NCBI GenBank assembly: GCA_024529925.1
Contig: JAFEUB010000840.1
Span: 1,048,501-1,112,500, forward strand
DNA length: 64,000 nucleotides
From: Ophthalmolycus amberensis
Lineage: Eukaryota; Chordata; Actinopteri; Perciformes; Zoarcidae
Direction: 5' to 3'
Shown here one piece after another: positions 1 to 14,100 of this stretch. The notes beneath the pieces are model-generated. The model ran no database searches and was not told the DNA's origin. It worked only from the letters and a program-made list of their open reading frames with translations. The translations under genes and the position numbers were made by a program. Each line of letters opens with the position of its first letter. Position 1 is the first letter of the stretch.

Positions 1-1798
1 CACAAATAAAGGGGAGAAAATAAGACATGAAATGCAGATTAGCCTCTTCTGAGACGATATGCAAATAGAAAGTCAGACACTTGAAGCTTTTCTTTTCACA
101 CAGGCAGACAGTCCGCATGCACACATGCTTTGTCATTTAAATCTACCTACATGCGATTTAAATAGTTTGAAATTCACAAGCTCACAGTCATCTGCAAAGC
201 CAAATATGGAAATAACCAGCGAGTTTCATGTGCGTCTGGACAGCTACAAAGAAACAAAAAAAAAATGAAGGGAACTTTTGGCGATATTCAAATACAGAGT
301 AGACATACGGTTAATGGAGTACAAATAAATGAAGAGTCTGACATGGAAAACCTACCAAAAGAGCCTGGGGATAACTCAATATCGCAATATGAGTGCTGCT
401 TATTGGCAGACATACTGATACCTAACATCCCAAATTCTTCTCACATGCAAAATATCACCAGTTTAATGATCATTGCTTTTGGCACCTTTAAACTGGAAGA
501 ACCATGTTGTGCTGAAAAGCGTGTTATTATTTTACTGCTCAAACAATCTGCACCGTACACATGTAGCAGAAACATGCAACTGAATCATCGAAATGAACAT
601 GCTTATACTGGAACATCATCCTGCGGGATTCAACATTAACAAGGAGCTTTAATTCATGCTATACAGTAGAAGTCCAGTGTTTGTGCATTTAAAGAAAAGA
701 AAATGCGTCTCTGCATCTGCGAGGTCTGGAAAGCTGGAGAGAAAGCTCATTTATAACAGCAAACAAACACATTCCCTTTGAGCCTTGAGAAATCTGACAC
801 CAGAGTGGACAAAAGCACGGCAGAGCCTCAAAGGAGCCAAATAATTGCGGCATGAAATACGACATACGCCTTATCTTGATAAAATAGTTCTCTCACTAGC
901 TTTATGAAAATCGTAATTCATTTGAATGCAGTTCACGTAAAGGCCTTGATTCCACATATAATATTATATATCTATGTATACTATATAAATACACTTTTAA
1001 ATCCTTTTCAAACACATGCGTCGCATCTAACAGCTTGGTTCAAATCGGAATTTATTTTCCAAAATGATTTCACTTTGACGGCAGCAATCATGACCTATAG
1101 CATCGCTTGATGATGGACATCTTAAGTTGCCACCAGAGCCACATGTGAACTTACAGCAGGATATTTAATTGAAAATGGGTTAACTCCTCCAAAGCGCTAT
1201 ATTCCACATTGATGGCGATGGGGGGGGGGGGCAGCAGTCTTAATGGTTGGTCAGACCTTCTTGGAGGAGCGTGAGCCAGAGCGGGCTTATCTAAATCCTC
1301 TTGGCAGAGCTATCTGAAAAGTCAGAGGAGAGTGCAGAGGAGGGCTCATATTTGCCTGAAAAGCAGCTCTTATAAATTAAGTAGCGCCAGGAAGTTCTTC
1401 TGATATAACTTCCCTGCTCTGTATTAACTAACTTATTCAAAACGCGTGTTAAATCAAACAGAAAAGCACATGGGAAGCAGCATCACTTCATGATGAGATT
1501 GAGTGAAATATGATTTTTTTTTAAAGCACAGACTAATCTGAAAGCAGTGTGCGTCTTCTCTGTCCATGCCTCTGGAAGCAGCTGGATTTGGGGAAAGAAT
1601 GGTTCCCCTCCCGTGTGTCTGATGTCACTAAAAAGCCCGAGGTGACCCGAGTCTGGGTTACGATGCGCTCTCTGCCAGTGGGCCTTCGCTGCCGCTCCGC
1701 CCCGTCGACTTCCTGCCGGAGTCTCTGTCCGCGTTATCCTCTTCATCAGATCTGCCAAGACTCAGGTGTCTGCGGCACACAGGAGGGCTGCAGGGGTC

Positions 1799-1835
<37 letters not shown>

Positions 1836-3734
1836 CATTATATCACTACTTACAGTAGAAATAAAACTAGAGGATTAAAATGATGGCATGGGGAAACAAA
1901 ACAAAGCAATCTAGTCTGTGAGATTACACGACACCAGGCAGTAAACAACATATCCCACGAGGTATGCTTAACATATGCGCACATTGTCATCATATATAGG
2001 AAAAATGCATCACAGATATTCTTGGTGCACGAGCAAACCTGAAACAGTGTTAATGGGATTAAACCACAGAAATCAACACAAGGAACTCTCGTCTTATAAC
2101 AACACAAAGACAGTGTTTACATGTTAGTAGATAGTGTGTGCAGTTAACAAGGTAAATGTCAGGCATCAGCATAACTCTATGTTACGTCGCTTCTCCCGGC
2201 CGCGTTAAAGGTCATTTCAAAGCAGGGCCTTGCATCCTTAGATCATGTTGTCATGACTACACATGACAAGCACTCAACGCGGTACCTTGAATTCCACCTG
2301 CAGGGATTTCATACATCCACGCTGACATGACCACTGCCCTTTAATACACACCCAAGCATTCAGAAAATGTCCTTTCAATACTATAACCCCCCCCCCCCCC
2401 CCCACTGTGAGATGCATTTTGAAGTATTGGATATTTGAAAAGGGGCCTAAGTGCTCTGCCATAGCACATGCTGCATGCCAGTGTCGGTATCAGTGAGACA
2501 TTAGAACGAGTGCTATGAATGAGAACTGAAATGACTTACAGGCGTGTTTATCTGCTGCGAAGGCGACACTTAATTTGAAGGTGTTTTCATCTTTTTTTTT
2601 GGGGGGGGGGGGGGGGTTTAGCTGTTGTTGCCTTGCGACTGTGTGAACTATAGAAAGCAGCGCTCTCGGCAAACTGGTAGCGTGGAAAAGCTCTCTCGTG
2701 GTGTTACAGATTACATTTTTCAAACACTGATTCCAAAGTGAAACACTGCTTTGAGTTGTAAACTGTCACATTGTTGACATGGCCACACATGTGCCACCTT
2801 TAGTCAACTCAAACGGTCTTCATTCACTCTGCAGTGATTAAAGACATGGAGAGCCAGTTTTTAACTAGACAGGCAAACATGTTCAAGGACACTTGAGAAA
2901 AAAACGAAAAAAAACTCAAGCCCGCTCTCTCGCATTTTTCTAATTCTCACAGGAGGCAGAGATGCTCAAACTATCAGTGAAAGTACTCTGGAAACAGATC
3001 GGCTTTTGAAGCTAAGAGCTGGCGTTTTAAGTGTGATGCAAAGTGTTCACTTCAAGTCATCTCAGCAGCGTTGTCACACCTCTTTGAACTCTGCTCAGTT
3101 AACATGTTAAAGCCAAAAAATTGGTGTCATTTAGTTTTTCGCCTAATTGCCAACATCTGTTTGTGCCACAGCCAGAGAACCCTCTCTCAACACCACGTGA
3201 GAGCATCAAACACAGCGTCAGGAGAAACACTGCAATCCATCTCTGCAGAATGGAAGCAGGAGAGGAACACTGCTCTACAAGTCCGACGACGCTTCTCATA
3301 AACGTTGAAGCAAAGTAAATCGGCAATGAATTGTAATGACGGATTACGGTATAAAATGCATCCGCAGCTGTTAATCGTGACATTTGGAAATAAGACTGAA
3401 GGACCCGGAGTGTGTCAGTAGTGCAAACTAAGGGGATAACTACAGTACAACAGCAAATTGGCGGCGTTTTTTGATGAGTACAAATGTTGTCAGGAGCAAA
3501 AGGGAAAACAATCGGTGGCATGCAGTAATTGGCCAATGTGACTTCTGAAAAACATAGCGAGGGCTTATCTAGTACAATACAAGTCAGCATTCGTGTATCT
3601 GAGTCAGAATAAATACAAAACATTCACACACAGCACACTGCGTTAGTGCATTCAGTGAGAGATCCTGGATCAGTCTCGGATATGCCAGGCTCCTGGGTTA
3701 TTTTCACACCGAGCATCACCTTCCACTGACGGGA
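1..3734. other. Downstream flank of myo18a, probably partly 3' UTR
   Basis: No coding region is supported here. The part next to 3735 should be 3' UTR of the myosin transcript; I see no AATAAA on the minus strand near the stop (the nearest is at 1051-1056). It holds a (CA)17 run at 1801-1834, poly-G at 1220-1231, poly-C at 2387-2403 and poly-G at 2601-2616. Confidence 0.5.
1801..1834. repeat. (CA)n microsatellite
   Basis: Uninterrupted CA dinucleotides over 34 bases. Confidence 0.98.
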
Positions 3735-5100
3735 TCAGTCACTGTCAGGCCTGTAGCGGTACTTCATCACCAGGCTATCCACCTTCTTCTGCTTCTTCTG
3801 GGAATCCTTCTTGCTTGATGGCCCCCGACGTGCAGGCTCCTGCTCGTCATCATCAGATGGTTGTTTCGGGGCCCTTTTGACACTGCTGGAGCTGCGGTAG
3901 GAGACGGCCGAGTGGGAGGAGGAGGAGGAGGAGGAAGAGGACGACTTTGAGGAGGAAGAGGAATCCTCTGACTCACTTTGCTTCTTCTTAGATCTCTTCT
4001 TGGACTTCTTGCCCTTCTTCCCCCTTGAGCTCTTTCTGCTGTGACGGTCGTCTGAAGAGGAGGAGTCGTCGTCGGACGGCGAGAGTTTGCTTTTCTTATC
4101 TTTCCGACTGCGGGAGCTGCTGGTGCTCAGGGTGCTGGACGGCCGGTTGGCGTAGTCCAGAGCAGAGCTTGATGCGGAGCGAAGCAGGCTGGATGTGCTG
4201 CCCTCTTCTTCTCCCCTCTTCCTACCGTCCTGGCTTCCTGGCCCCTTCTTCTCATCCTCTTCCTCTCCACTCGACTCGTCAAGTTTGCTGCGCTTGAACT
4301 TAATGGGTTTGAAGCTCAGCACCTCATTGATGGCGGCCTCCAAGTCGGGGTCCAAGTAGTTGCGGTGGGTGACCATCTTGATCTCCGATGAATCCGGCGG
4401 ATTCCCGTCGGAGGAGCGCGGTTGGGCCGGGGTCGAAAAGCTGCGACTGAGGGAGCGGGGACTGTGGCCGTCGCCGTCATCATCCACATGCAGGCCGAAT
4501 TCACTGAGGCCACAGCTGCGGGCGACGGACAGCCGCGAGCCGCTGCGTTTCTCGTCTTTCCAGGAGCTGCTGCGATGCAGCGATCGGGGGCTGGAGCGGC
4601 TCACGCTGCTGATCGTCGACTTACTGTCATCGTCCATGTCCAGCAGGCTCCTTCGAGTGGACATCCTGCTGGGAGCCACCGAGGACACCATGGAGTCCTT
4701 ATCAAATTCAGGGCTGCTGCGGGAGGTCCAGCGGGACTCCAGGCCCTTCCTGGCTTTGCTGGTGGCTTCAGAATAGGCCAGGGAGATGACGGAGTCTTTG
4801 TCGTCCATGTCTTCCTGCGCCTGGCTCTTCTTCCGATCCTCCTGGAGCGCTCCAGACTTAGACTTGGCTTTGCGCATGGAGGCCTGGTCTGGTGTGTCAG
4901 GCTGTTCTTTGAGAGTGCTGAACAGGGCGCTGTCATCGCCTGTCCCCCCTATGGAGTCTTTTAGGTTGGAACGCTTCCTATAGCTTAAGGAACTCATGAC
5001 AGACACTGATCTGTTCTGCTCTACCTCTCTGCCGTCTTTACCTCCGTTCATCTTCTCCTTACCCTCTTTCACCTCCTTGGTATCGGCATTTGCTGAATAT
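3735..5100 (-). CDS. myo18a: myo18a exon 40: long Ser-rich C-terminal tail and stop
   Basis: A 1,366-base terminal exon encoding about 455 residues, with the acceptor CCTTTTAG at 5101 and the stop codon at 3735-3737. It begins with a Lys/Glu-rich stretch, then SSLSYRKRSNLKDSIGG, many Ser-Arg and Ser-Pro pairs, an acidic ESSGEEEDEKK stretch, basic KKGKKSKKRSKKK, a poly-Ser run and the end YRYRPDSD. The human common isoform, as I recall it, ends soon after the SKNKG linker with an unrelated short tail, so this is a long-tail form. The repeated phospho-site-like Ser and basic clusters suggest a disordered, regulated tail. I found no exon for the short tail. Confidence 0.88.
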
Positions 5101-8100
5101 CTAAAAGGTTATGTAATAAGTTGACACCAGAGACAACCAACGGAAGACAAATAGAGAAAAAAAATCAGACATCCGCATACTTAAGAAATTCTAAATTGTT
5201 GCCATCTATATTTGTATGCAACATGTGGTTTTGGTACCTTGACAGAATATTACATTTTTCATTTTGTCCTTGGGACCAGTCAAGAGTCTATTGCTGTTAT
5301 GTACAGTATACACTGCAGAAAGTGTGGCAATCTCCCAGCGAGGAGATCTATCTAACTGTGGCAGGGGCATCATTAAGCAGCCGTGCCAACTGGCCACGGG
5401 CCACTTCAATAAATTTGACAGCAGCCGCTTCCCCGTTCCGCCTCCTGTCATTAGACAGATTACAGGGAGAGAGAGACGACACCTAATCACATGAAATACC
5501 CATCCTTCTGTTGCAAACGGCCCTGGGTAATCCTGGGCCTTCTTTTAAGGCTGGTCTACATTTATCACTGCGTCACCACGGGGCATGTACATGGTTATCT
5601 GTCGTGATGCACAGGGATGCGGGCACTGACCTGGTGCTCTTCAGAATCCCCTCTTCCGACAGGGTCTTGGTGGAGCCTTTGTTCTTGGAGAACCAAGACT
5701 TAACCCCGTCCACGCGGTCCTCCACCTCGGAATCCGTTTCTGTCTCATCCCCACTGCGGAGAAACAGAATCAACTCGAGTTTGACTCCAACACAACACAG
5801 CAAAAAATATTCATCTTAACAAGTCTTTTTTTTTTTTTTACATTTTTCCTTCATCCTTTAAATACCTTCTTGATAATATTAAAATAAACTGCCTTAAGTT
5901 GCCTTGTGCAACAATTCAGTATCAATTCAGGCAGATTTTAAGACAATAAATTGGACAAAATGACTTATGTGAATATTCTATGCAGCCTAATGTCACAGGA
6001 ATTACACAGGCAAAATAATTGTTAGTTTTCACACATCACAAGCTTTCTGTTAGTAATGCTACAGTTGTATTCCTTCTCGTCATATTAAAAGGCCAGTATG
6101 ATGCAAGACAACCCAGACAAGCACGATGATGTGAGACAAAAATAACACAATCAAGATGCTTTCTCGACAGAACTTTCCACAGACGCAGATGAGTGATCTC
6201 GGCAGAATGTAGATGAAGCTGTTGGAGGCATAATTAACTGGTTCTGGGCTGCCAGCATCCGTGTGGCATGTCACCTGCTCCTGGTGATTGTTATTGGAGC
6301 GGAGCCACGAGGCGGAGCCGCGGGGGCCTTACGCTTGACATAACAATCAATAAACAGAGACCTGTGGATCCCGATGAAAAAGCTCGGTAGATCCCACCTG
6401 GATAAGGTCAGGCCTCATTCATTTCAAATCCAGGGTGATATTTCTAAATGATGCATCCCGTTGTTCTGTTAAGGTGACAGGATATGGTGAGGAAGAGGAG
6501 GGCAGAGTGGCGTAACCTCTAAAGTCAATACTGCGGTCATGGTCGAAATGTTATATCCTCCATTTGTTTGAGGACACTCTGCATTCAACTTCAGGGCTAC
6601 ATACACCGTCGTCCTTGGCTACATGGTGTGAAAATGAATTTTCACATTCAGAGACGGGTGTAAAATTGTGCGGGGATGCATATGTTCGGAAGGCTCTAAA
6701 CTACTTTCGACTTGTGTGAAAATGACATTTTCCATTCTTTAGTTTTGGGTTTTCTGAGCAGGACAACGGAGCGTATATTAAACACACTGTAGCAGGGCAA
6801 AGAGTGGCGATGGTGACAGGGCTTTAAGAGAGGAGCTGCAAGTTTCAATCCCACATCTTCTAATTTGGACAAGCTTATCTATCTGAGCCTCGGGACATGC
6901 TGCAAAAAAATAAATGCTTTTAAAGGAGCAAACACAATATTCAAAGAGCTGTGAGATGACAGCCAGACTGCTGAGCTCCATCAATTGTCCACATATCCAT
7001 CTATGTAGGTCTCACAGTGAACAGCGTACCGTTTCCTTTGTCACCAAGCTTTGTGTCACACATTCAGTCATGTTTCCTCAGAGAACAAAGTGTCCTCTCC
7101 GCTCCTTTCTTTCTTTTTTTTTGGGTTGTCTGCCTAAAAGCTATTCTTTTTTTTTTCTTTTTTTTTTACACAAGAGGGGTGGTGGCGGTGCCAGTGGTGT
7201 GTGAGCATTGAGAGGGAGAGAGCAGAGACATAAGGAGAGGCCTCAGAAACTTGGGCTGAATGGTATTTAGGCCTTCTAGTTTTCTAAGAGCATTAAGACA
7301 TTTAACTTTCTCATCATCGAACTCATGACCCGGCTTTTTGGTGAGCATCAATGGTGACTCCAGAGAGACTAAATGGCCTGATTATAGTATGTTCTATAAG
7401 AAAACCTGAATGTGAGAGGAGCTTAAAGCGGCAGCAAGTAAAAAACATCGAGTCCAAGTTCAGCTATTACATCAACCCTGCATACGAAACGCAAGTGATT
7501 AACGGCTCGCCACAACAGCATAATAGGTTCATTAATACTCTGAAGTTGACGACACCTGCTGCCAATTTGTCATCTCTGGGATACTGTGACTTCTTTTAAC
7601 ATGATGTATCACAAAACAAAACACTGAAACCAGCCCAAAGCAAAATCATCTCCCTCTTCCCACACACAAAATAAAAGGTGGCTAGCAATTGAGTGCTGTG
7701 CAAATGGTGTCACAAGCGATTTGTCCGTGGCCCCACACTGCTAGCTAACCAGTCCTGAGGCTCGCAGATACGAACAAGCCTCAGGAAAATGGAAGTGAAC
7801 GTTGATAGCTTCTGACAATTGGCCTGCACTGGTTGTAAATCTTTGTCACAAATACTTACACTCAGCATCAAATCTCGTATGGCTTAGTTCTATCGGTTTA
7901 GCACTTGTGGTGCCAACACCATGTTTTTAAAGTAGCTGCTCAACATTAGCTAATTATATATGGATAGGAAAAAAAAAGAGCATAGGGCATGAAATAGTGT
8001 GCACGCTCATCTAATATTCAAGAAAAATTAGCACTAAATGTGAAAAAATAACAGTGATGAAAGCATAGTTTGCAGTGTCCTATATTATATGTAACCTCTG

Positions 8101-11100
8101 TACTTTAACATAGCCTGCTACCCTGGTGGGAACTGATATTATCTCCCCCTACAATATGAATAATCCAGCTATTGTAACCTCTGTTTTTGAAGCATTGAGT
8201 ACAAAAACGTATTGAATAGTAATGTAAATCATCTGGAAAATCCACTTCATAATTATAAGAAAAAAAAAAATCCCCTCCATTATTGTTCACCCATGCTGCT
8301 AATGCAATGATGTCGAAGAAGGGGGGGGGGGGGGGAAAGGTAATTAAATAACACGGAAAAGTGTCGCTCTTTTCCTCGAGTTGCACAAAATGAAAAGCAG
8401 AGCGTTGGTACACGCGGGGTTGTCTGATGAAAAAAAAAAAAAAAAGCATATAACGAGCACAATGCCATGTCGCTGTGAAGAGGCAATCAGAGGTTAAAGC
8501 GGGAAATTATGGATGGGTTTATCCGCCACAAACTGAAGACTACATTTCTTTACTCCGCTCTGATGAAGGTTTAAATGATGTAACATGCCACAAAGGATCC
8601 TTTCACTGCATAAAAACCGAAAAGAAAAATGGAATTCAGTCAGTCAAAAGAACTTAATTAGCATTCACACAACACATTTGACAGGGAAGACAAGGTGAAC
8701 ATTTGTGTTTAAAGTTAAATGTTTCACGGCGCTATGAAATTTGAGTTAGTGCAAATCTACAGCCAAGCTTTTGGGTGTAATGTTTTCAGTGGCGCACTGC
8801 CATTGCAACACTTGCTGACTGTGCAGCCGTGGACAGACGTGCCGGCCTGCAATCATTTTTACAGTCACAAGCATCGCTCACACGGTCACGCTTCAGGTCT
8901 TCCAGAGCACGTGCAAGTCTCTCCCACCACACGAAGTCCGTGTAGCGGGCACAACACAGATCATCTCTTCATGACACACTTTGAAAACATATAGAGGGAA
9001 CCCTTTCATTCTATACATTTTCAAAGCCCATATTCCCCACACGTCTTACTGGTGTCAGGCTGAGTCAGCACACCTGTGCCTCGTTGGCCACCTGCGTCCA
9101 TGCAGTGGTTCAGTCCAATTAGAGCAGGGCCAGGAGGGGTATATAAAGCCATCGACTGAGGGAGAGCTGTGGTTTGCAGCACTTTGCTGTTAGGCCACAT
9201 TATTTCAGTTCTTTTTCCAGCTTATTTTATCGTCTTTGTTAATTTTCCTGGGACTTCAGTTCTTCTCCTCTGTTTCCTTGTGATTGTTAATAAAAACAAC
9301 CACCTTTTTGCACATTCTTAAATTCAACAATCTCTTTTCTACTCTCCTCCAGTGCCAGGCAGCCACAAAAATATATATATATTTATGTAGTTAACTACCA
9401 GTAATGGTACATCTATTTAGTTCAATATTTCTGCAGAAGCACAAGTCTAAACTTATTATTAAACTTAATATTTGATTTTGATTTCAGGCTGTGCTGTAAT
9501 GAATTCTACTGATACATCTCAGTCCACATTTCTTATTGGTGAACTGAAGGAAACGGCATAAAATAATTGAAGAGAAGTAGAAAGAAATGTCTACGATACG
9601 GAGGTAGTAATACTGAAGGCAAAAGAAAAAAAACAATCAGCAAATGAAATCAATTCATCTTAATTCAAGAGATTTCTTAAGCAACTGTTGTAGCTGATAC
9701 TGGAAATTTGTTCACATATTCTATTTTTGATTTCACATGAATGTATCATAAAATGAAAGTAGTGTGCAGTGCGTTGCTCGTACAACCTCGGTGAGATGTA
9801 GGCTTGTTGCATATGCTCTGGAAAACCCACCTCGGAGCAGAAGACAGGTAAAAATCCAGGCAAATGCATGATGAAAGTGTATGATGATGTTGCAAACGTC
9901 TGATAGAAAACGATTCATGGAGACAATGATGCAGTATTACCCCAGGTCTGTAACACTTTGCTGTTTTTCAAATCTTCTACAGCAGTGAGAGCGTTTTAGA
10001 GGAGCATGGCGGTGTCGTATATTTACCATTCGAGTTCACGCTTCCTCTAACATCCTGCAAAGTGTTCTGTGTGCCATCAGATTTTTCAAACAACTTTTGA
10101 TGGTAGTAAAACAGGCCCTGAAATCTCCAACGAGGCTGTCTGTGTACCGACACCTCCGGACAACTCTTGGCACAAAATAAAATGAAACTAAACGAAACAC
10201 CAGGGCCATCCTTTTAAGCTGTCTTTTATCTGAGATGTATAACACAGACACAGCTTTCCATTCTATTTAAAGTGACTTCTCCTCGCGGTGTTGTTGGGAA
10301 CAACACAGACTGAGAGGCTAAGGAATACTGCATTATTCTCTCTTGTGGTTGAAAACGGGTGAGAAAAAAAAACACCACAACTTGCAAACATTATGACAGA
10401 AACAAAGGATGCATTTTTCCATTCTCACGTTTTGTTCTTTCTTTTCTGATATTTTGTCACCATGTCTTGCAAACTGCCAGAAGTGTTGAAAACACCAAAG
10501 GGGGGACCAAGGGGGAGAAAAAAAGAGAAGGTGAGATATACAAACAACAGTGCAAAAAGACGACCAGCTGAGATAACAGCAAATAAATAGCTTTACACTT
10601 ACACACTCACATGAAATAACTATCCATCGTAAAGCAGTGACTCGGTAAACCTCGCGCTGTTGCCAGCCTCCGTCTCAAACAGAGCTGCCGCGTGTAATGT
10701 CTTTCTCTTTTTTAGAGGTCTGTATTACTGCAGTGAGTGTTTACCTTAGTGGGCTCAGAGCTAGCATAACCCTCAACCCCTCTGCAAAGACGGAATGAGT
10801 AACCAAACAGGGAAATCCGCCGCAGAGACAAAAGATCAGAAGCAGGGAGCCGAATGAAACCGTGTGAGAGGTATTTGGAGAACAGACAAAGTGTAGTATG
10901 ACTCACAGAGTACTAAAGGGGTTAGACGGGAACTGGTGTAGGAAGATGTGGGAGATAGAGAAGGAAAAGATACAAGTTGTGATTGACAGGATATTCAAAA
11001 GAAGATACTTGCGCTGGTTCTCTATTGTAGCTACCAGCACAGTATCCCCTGATGCACCAAACACACATTACAGATCTAGCAATTGTATCTCCCTCTTTAG

Positions 11101-14100
11101 ACGGCTAAATTTGGGCTTTACCTGTTGACTAAGTCGTCATTGTCGTCACTCTCCATCTCGTCCTCTATGGCGGCCTGCAGGTCACCTATCCTCTTGAAGG
11201 CCAGCTTAAGGTCCACTTGTAAGCTCTGATTTGCTGCCTCTAAGCTCTCGATGTCCATTTCCTGTTGAACGGGTCACAGCACAGAAGAAGCACGGTTACC
11301 TCCTCTAGTGTGAGCGCCGCTGAATCATATCACGTCTCCCCAGCACCCGGCAGCCTTACCAACTCGTGCTTCTTCCGGCTCGCCTCGGCCTCCTTCTTGG
11401 ACAGCTCTCCCATTTCTTCTTTCATGTCCCTTATCTGCCTCTGCATTCGCTTATTCTGGTCCTTCTCCCAGTTTTCCGCAGCAACGCGTTGGTTTTTGTC
11501 CTCAGTCAACTTCTCCAGGTTCTCCTTCAGACGACCCGTCAGAGTCTGGGGAGGATTCCAGGTGAACTGAGTGAACTTGTTCTTCCAAAAATGATCTCCT
11601 TTGTTCTGTATTTACCCTTAAATGTTTGTTCCTAGCTCACCATAGTTGGCCTTAAACCCCATCCTCATCAACATGTTTAACAAACAAGGACTATTGAATA
11701 AAGGATAGAAACAATGCTAACTTATTTCTTCTCAAAACGTAATTAGTTGTGTAATATTTGTCATCTGGAAAAACAAAGAGATAATTATTATTTTAGGAAA
11801 GGTACAGTTAATCTTCTTACAAGTTTCAGCTTTCATCAATTAGTACTCAGAAGCTTATGTACCATCGTTATGATTTAGTAATTTCAAGTAAATATTATTT
11901 GTGTTATATTTATATGGTGAAACCAACCGGGGTGATTTTGCCCCCACCATTAATTGAAAACCCACAATCATTCAAACACTATTTGGTGTTATGTGTCTTT
12001 CAATATAAAACCATGTCCTCGGTATGGCTCCCTGTCAAAATAAAGGTTGAAAAAATGTAATTTAGATTTGTTTGTGTGTGTGTGACACTTTATATCGGGG
12101 CCCATGGCAAAAACAAACTGAAACAATAAATAGTTCTATCTATAAAGCTGCATTGTGTGGAATTGGGTGCTTGTGACCCCAATATATTGGTATTTACAAA
12201 AAGCACTAATTCAATTAGAAACAAAACAATTCGAGGAAGTCATTAAGAAAACAATTATTGACAAAGTAATCAAATCAAATCAAATGATCGAATAAAACAC
12301 CTGTGAGATATGACGGTTAAAAACACAAAAGATTTCAAGCTCGGCACTTTTCTCAATTATGAATGAAAACATCCATTCCCTAACGGATGCTTTTCTTAAC
12401 GAGCAACTCCAAGATCTGGAGCTATGCAAGGGATCATACCTTCAATTTTCTATCATCTCTTGCTCTTGATAAATGCAGAAAAAAATGTCAAACTTGCGTT
12501 TCCAGGTTCACAAAGTCTGTATCTCACCTCCAAGCGTTTGACCTGTGTCCTCTCGTACTCCAGCTTGGTCTCCAGCTCACGGATCTTGGCCTCCTGACGG
12601 CACACAAGAGACTTTTCCACCATGGACTGTTCTTGGAACTCTAGCTGGCTCTGCAGCGAATGAATCTGGAGGAGACACACACACACACACACACACGGAA
12701 ACACACACAATCACTCCCTAAGGACTATTAGCGCTGACTGCACACCTCCCTCTTGATCTCCACTTCCTCTTAAGTAAGGACTTAGGAATACTTCACGCTG
12801 ATGCTATGTGTATGTATTAAAACTAAATTGATGTTCAGTTTTTCAACTTTTTTTTGCACAAATTTAATCCATCTTGGTACATGTAAATGTTGAGCATCCA
12901 GCCTGAATAATGAGCATGAGATAAGCCCCCCCCCCCCCCCCCCCCATATCTTACCACAAATGGTCAATAGAAGAGCTCGGGGTTCAGGGCTTAGTAGCAC
13001 CGAGTCACAGCAATTTCACAGGCTTTGGGAAAGAGCACAGCTTCTTGCAAAGCACGTTTGTTCCATCTGAATTGTTTTCTCATGACTGATAAAAGGGGGA
13101 AAACTGGCCTAAAAGGCAGTACCTAATGGGGGACTTTGCATCTGAGACACGGAGGATTTGGAGTTTCCCTTTGATATTACTAAAGAAGCTAGAGTTCCCT
13201 CCTACTGGGGATGAGATAACCACTTCAAGGTCAGATGCTTTAGATGGCTATCGCCGCCTTCTCTGGCAGTTTTTAACAATGCCTAACAGCCTGCTGTGTC
13301 TCTCTAATGTAGCCAAAAATATTCTGATGGGTGGGCTTTGCATACAACTAAGTGGACCAAAGCTTTGGCATGCATATATCTTAATCTAATAGAAACAGGG
13401 TCTGCTGTTAGTGGGTGGCAAGAGCTCAATTCTGTCCTTTAGTGGAATTATATTGAAACACATTCTGTTCCAAGGCAGGTGGTTTGTTTAGTAACTGCAT
13501 GTCAACACTTAAAGGAAGACGCCCTCCGAGAGCCCAGTCACTCCGAGCCGGAGCGTGTGTAATGTGCAGACAAACAAAGCACTTGATTGCCATATTCTCG
13601 GTAAATTCCGCTTTGATGGCGCATGAGGAAATTAATTTGGGAAACTAAAGCGTCAACAAAGAAAGCGAGCATTCATTAATGCGTGACACATGTGACATGT
13701 TAGAGGTTATCCTCTGAAAAAGCACTGTTATTATAAAAGCACTATTATTATAAAAGCACTATTATCAACATAGGCCTGAATCAGGTGCATTAACCTTTTT
13801 AACCACATGAATACAAATTTATGTCGAGCCTCGATCATTTAGCTGACGACTCAAGCACAGAATACAGCAACTAAACCCATCGGCCCAGAAACGTGCTAAA
13901 ATCACACTTTATGACCGGCATGTTATTCAAATGCTAAGCTTTCAAAGAGTGAGCTGTAAGCCAGATGCGCAGCATGCTAACATGCTCACAATGGACATGC
14001 TGTTTAGCAGGTTTAATGTTTACCAAAGGCTGTGTTAGCATGCTAACAGTTGCATATTAGCGCTAAACACAAAGTGCAGCTGAGGCACACGGGCATTTTG

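Noticed and set aside
3099..3623. 174-codon minus-strand frame downstream of the myo18a stop
   Set aside because: Cys-rich, non-homologous translation in the probable 3' UTR; no support as a gene.
4025..4964. Several plus-strand open frames of 90-180 codons
   Set aside because: Shadows of the Ser-rich terminal exon, caused by its biased codons.
10745..10781. Exon-like interval with acceptor TTTGCAG and donor AAG|GTAAAC between exons 37 and 38
   Set aside because: It is 37 bases long, so inclusion would break the frame that exons 37 and 38 share; no homology seen.
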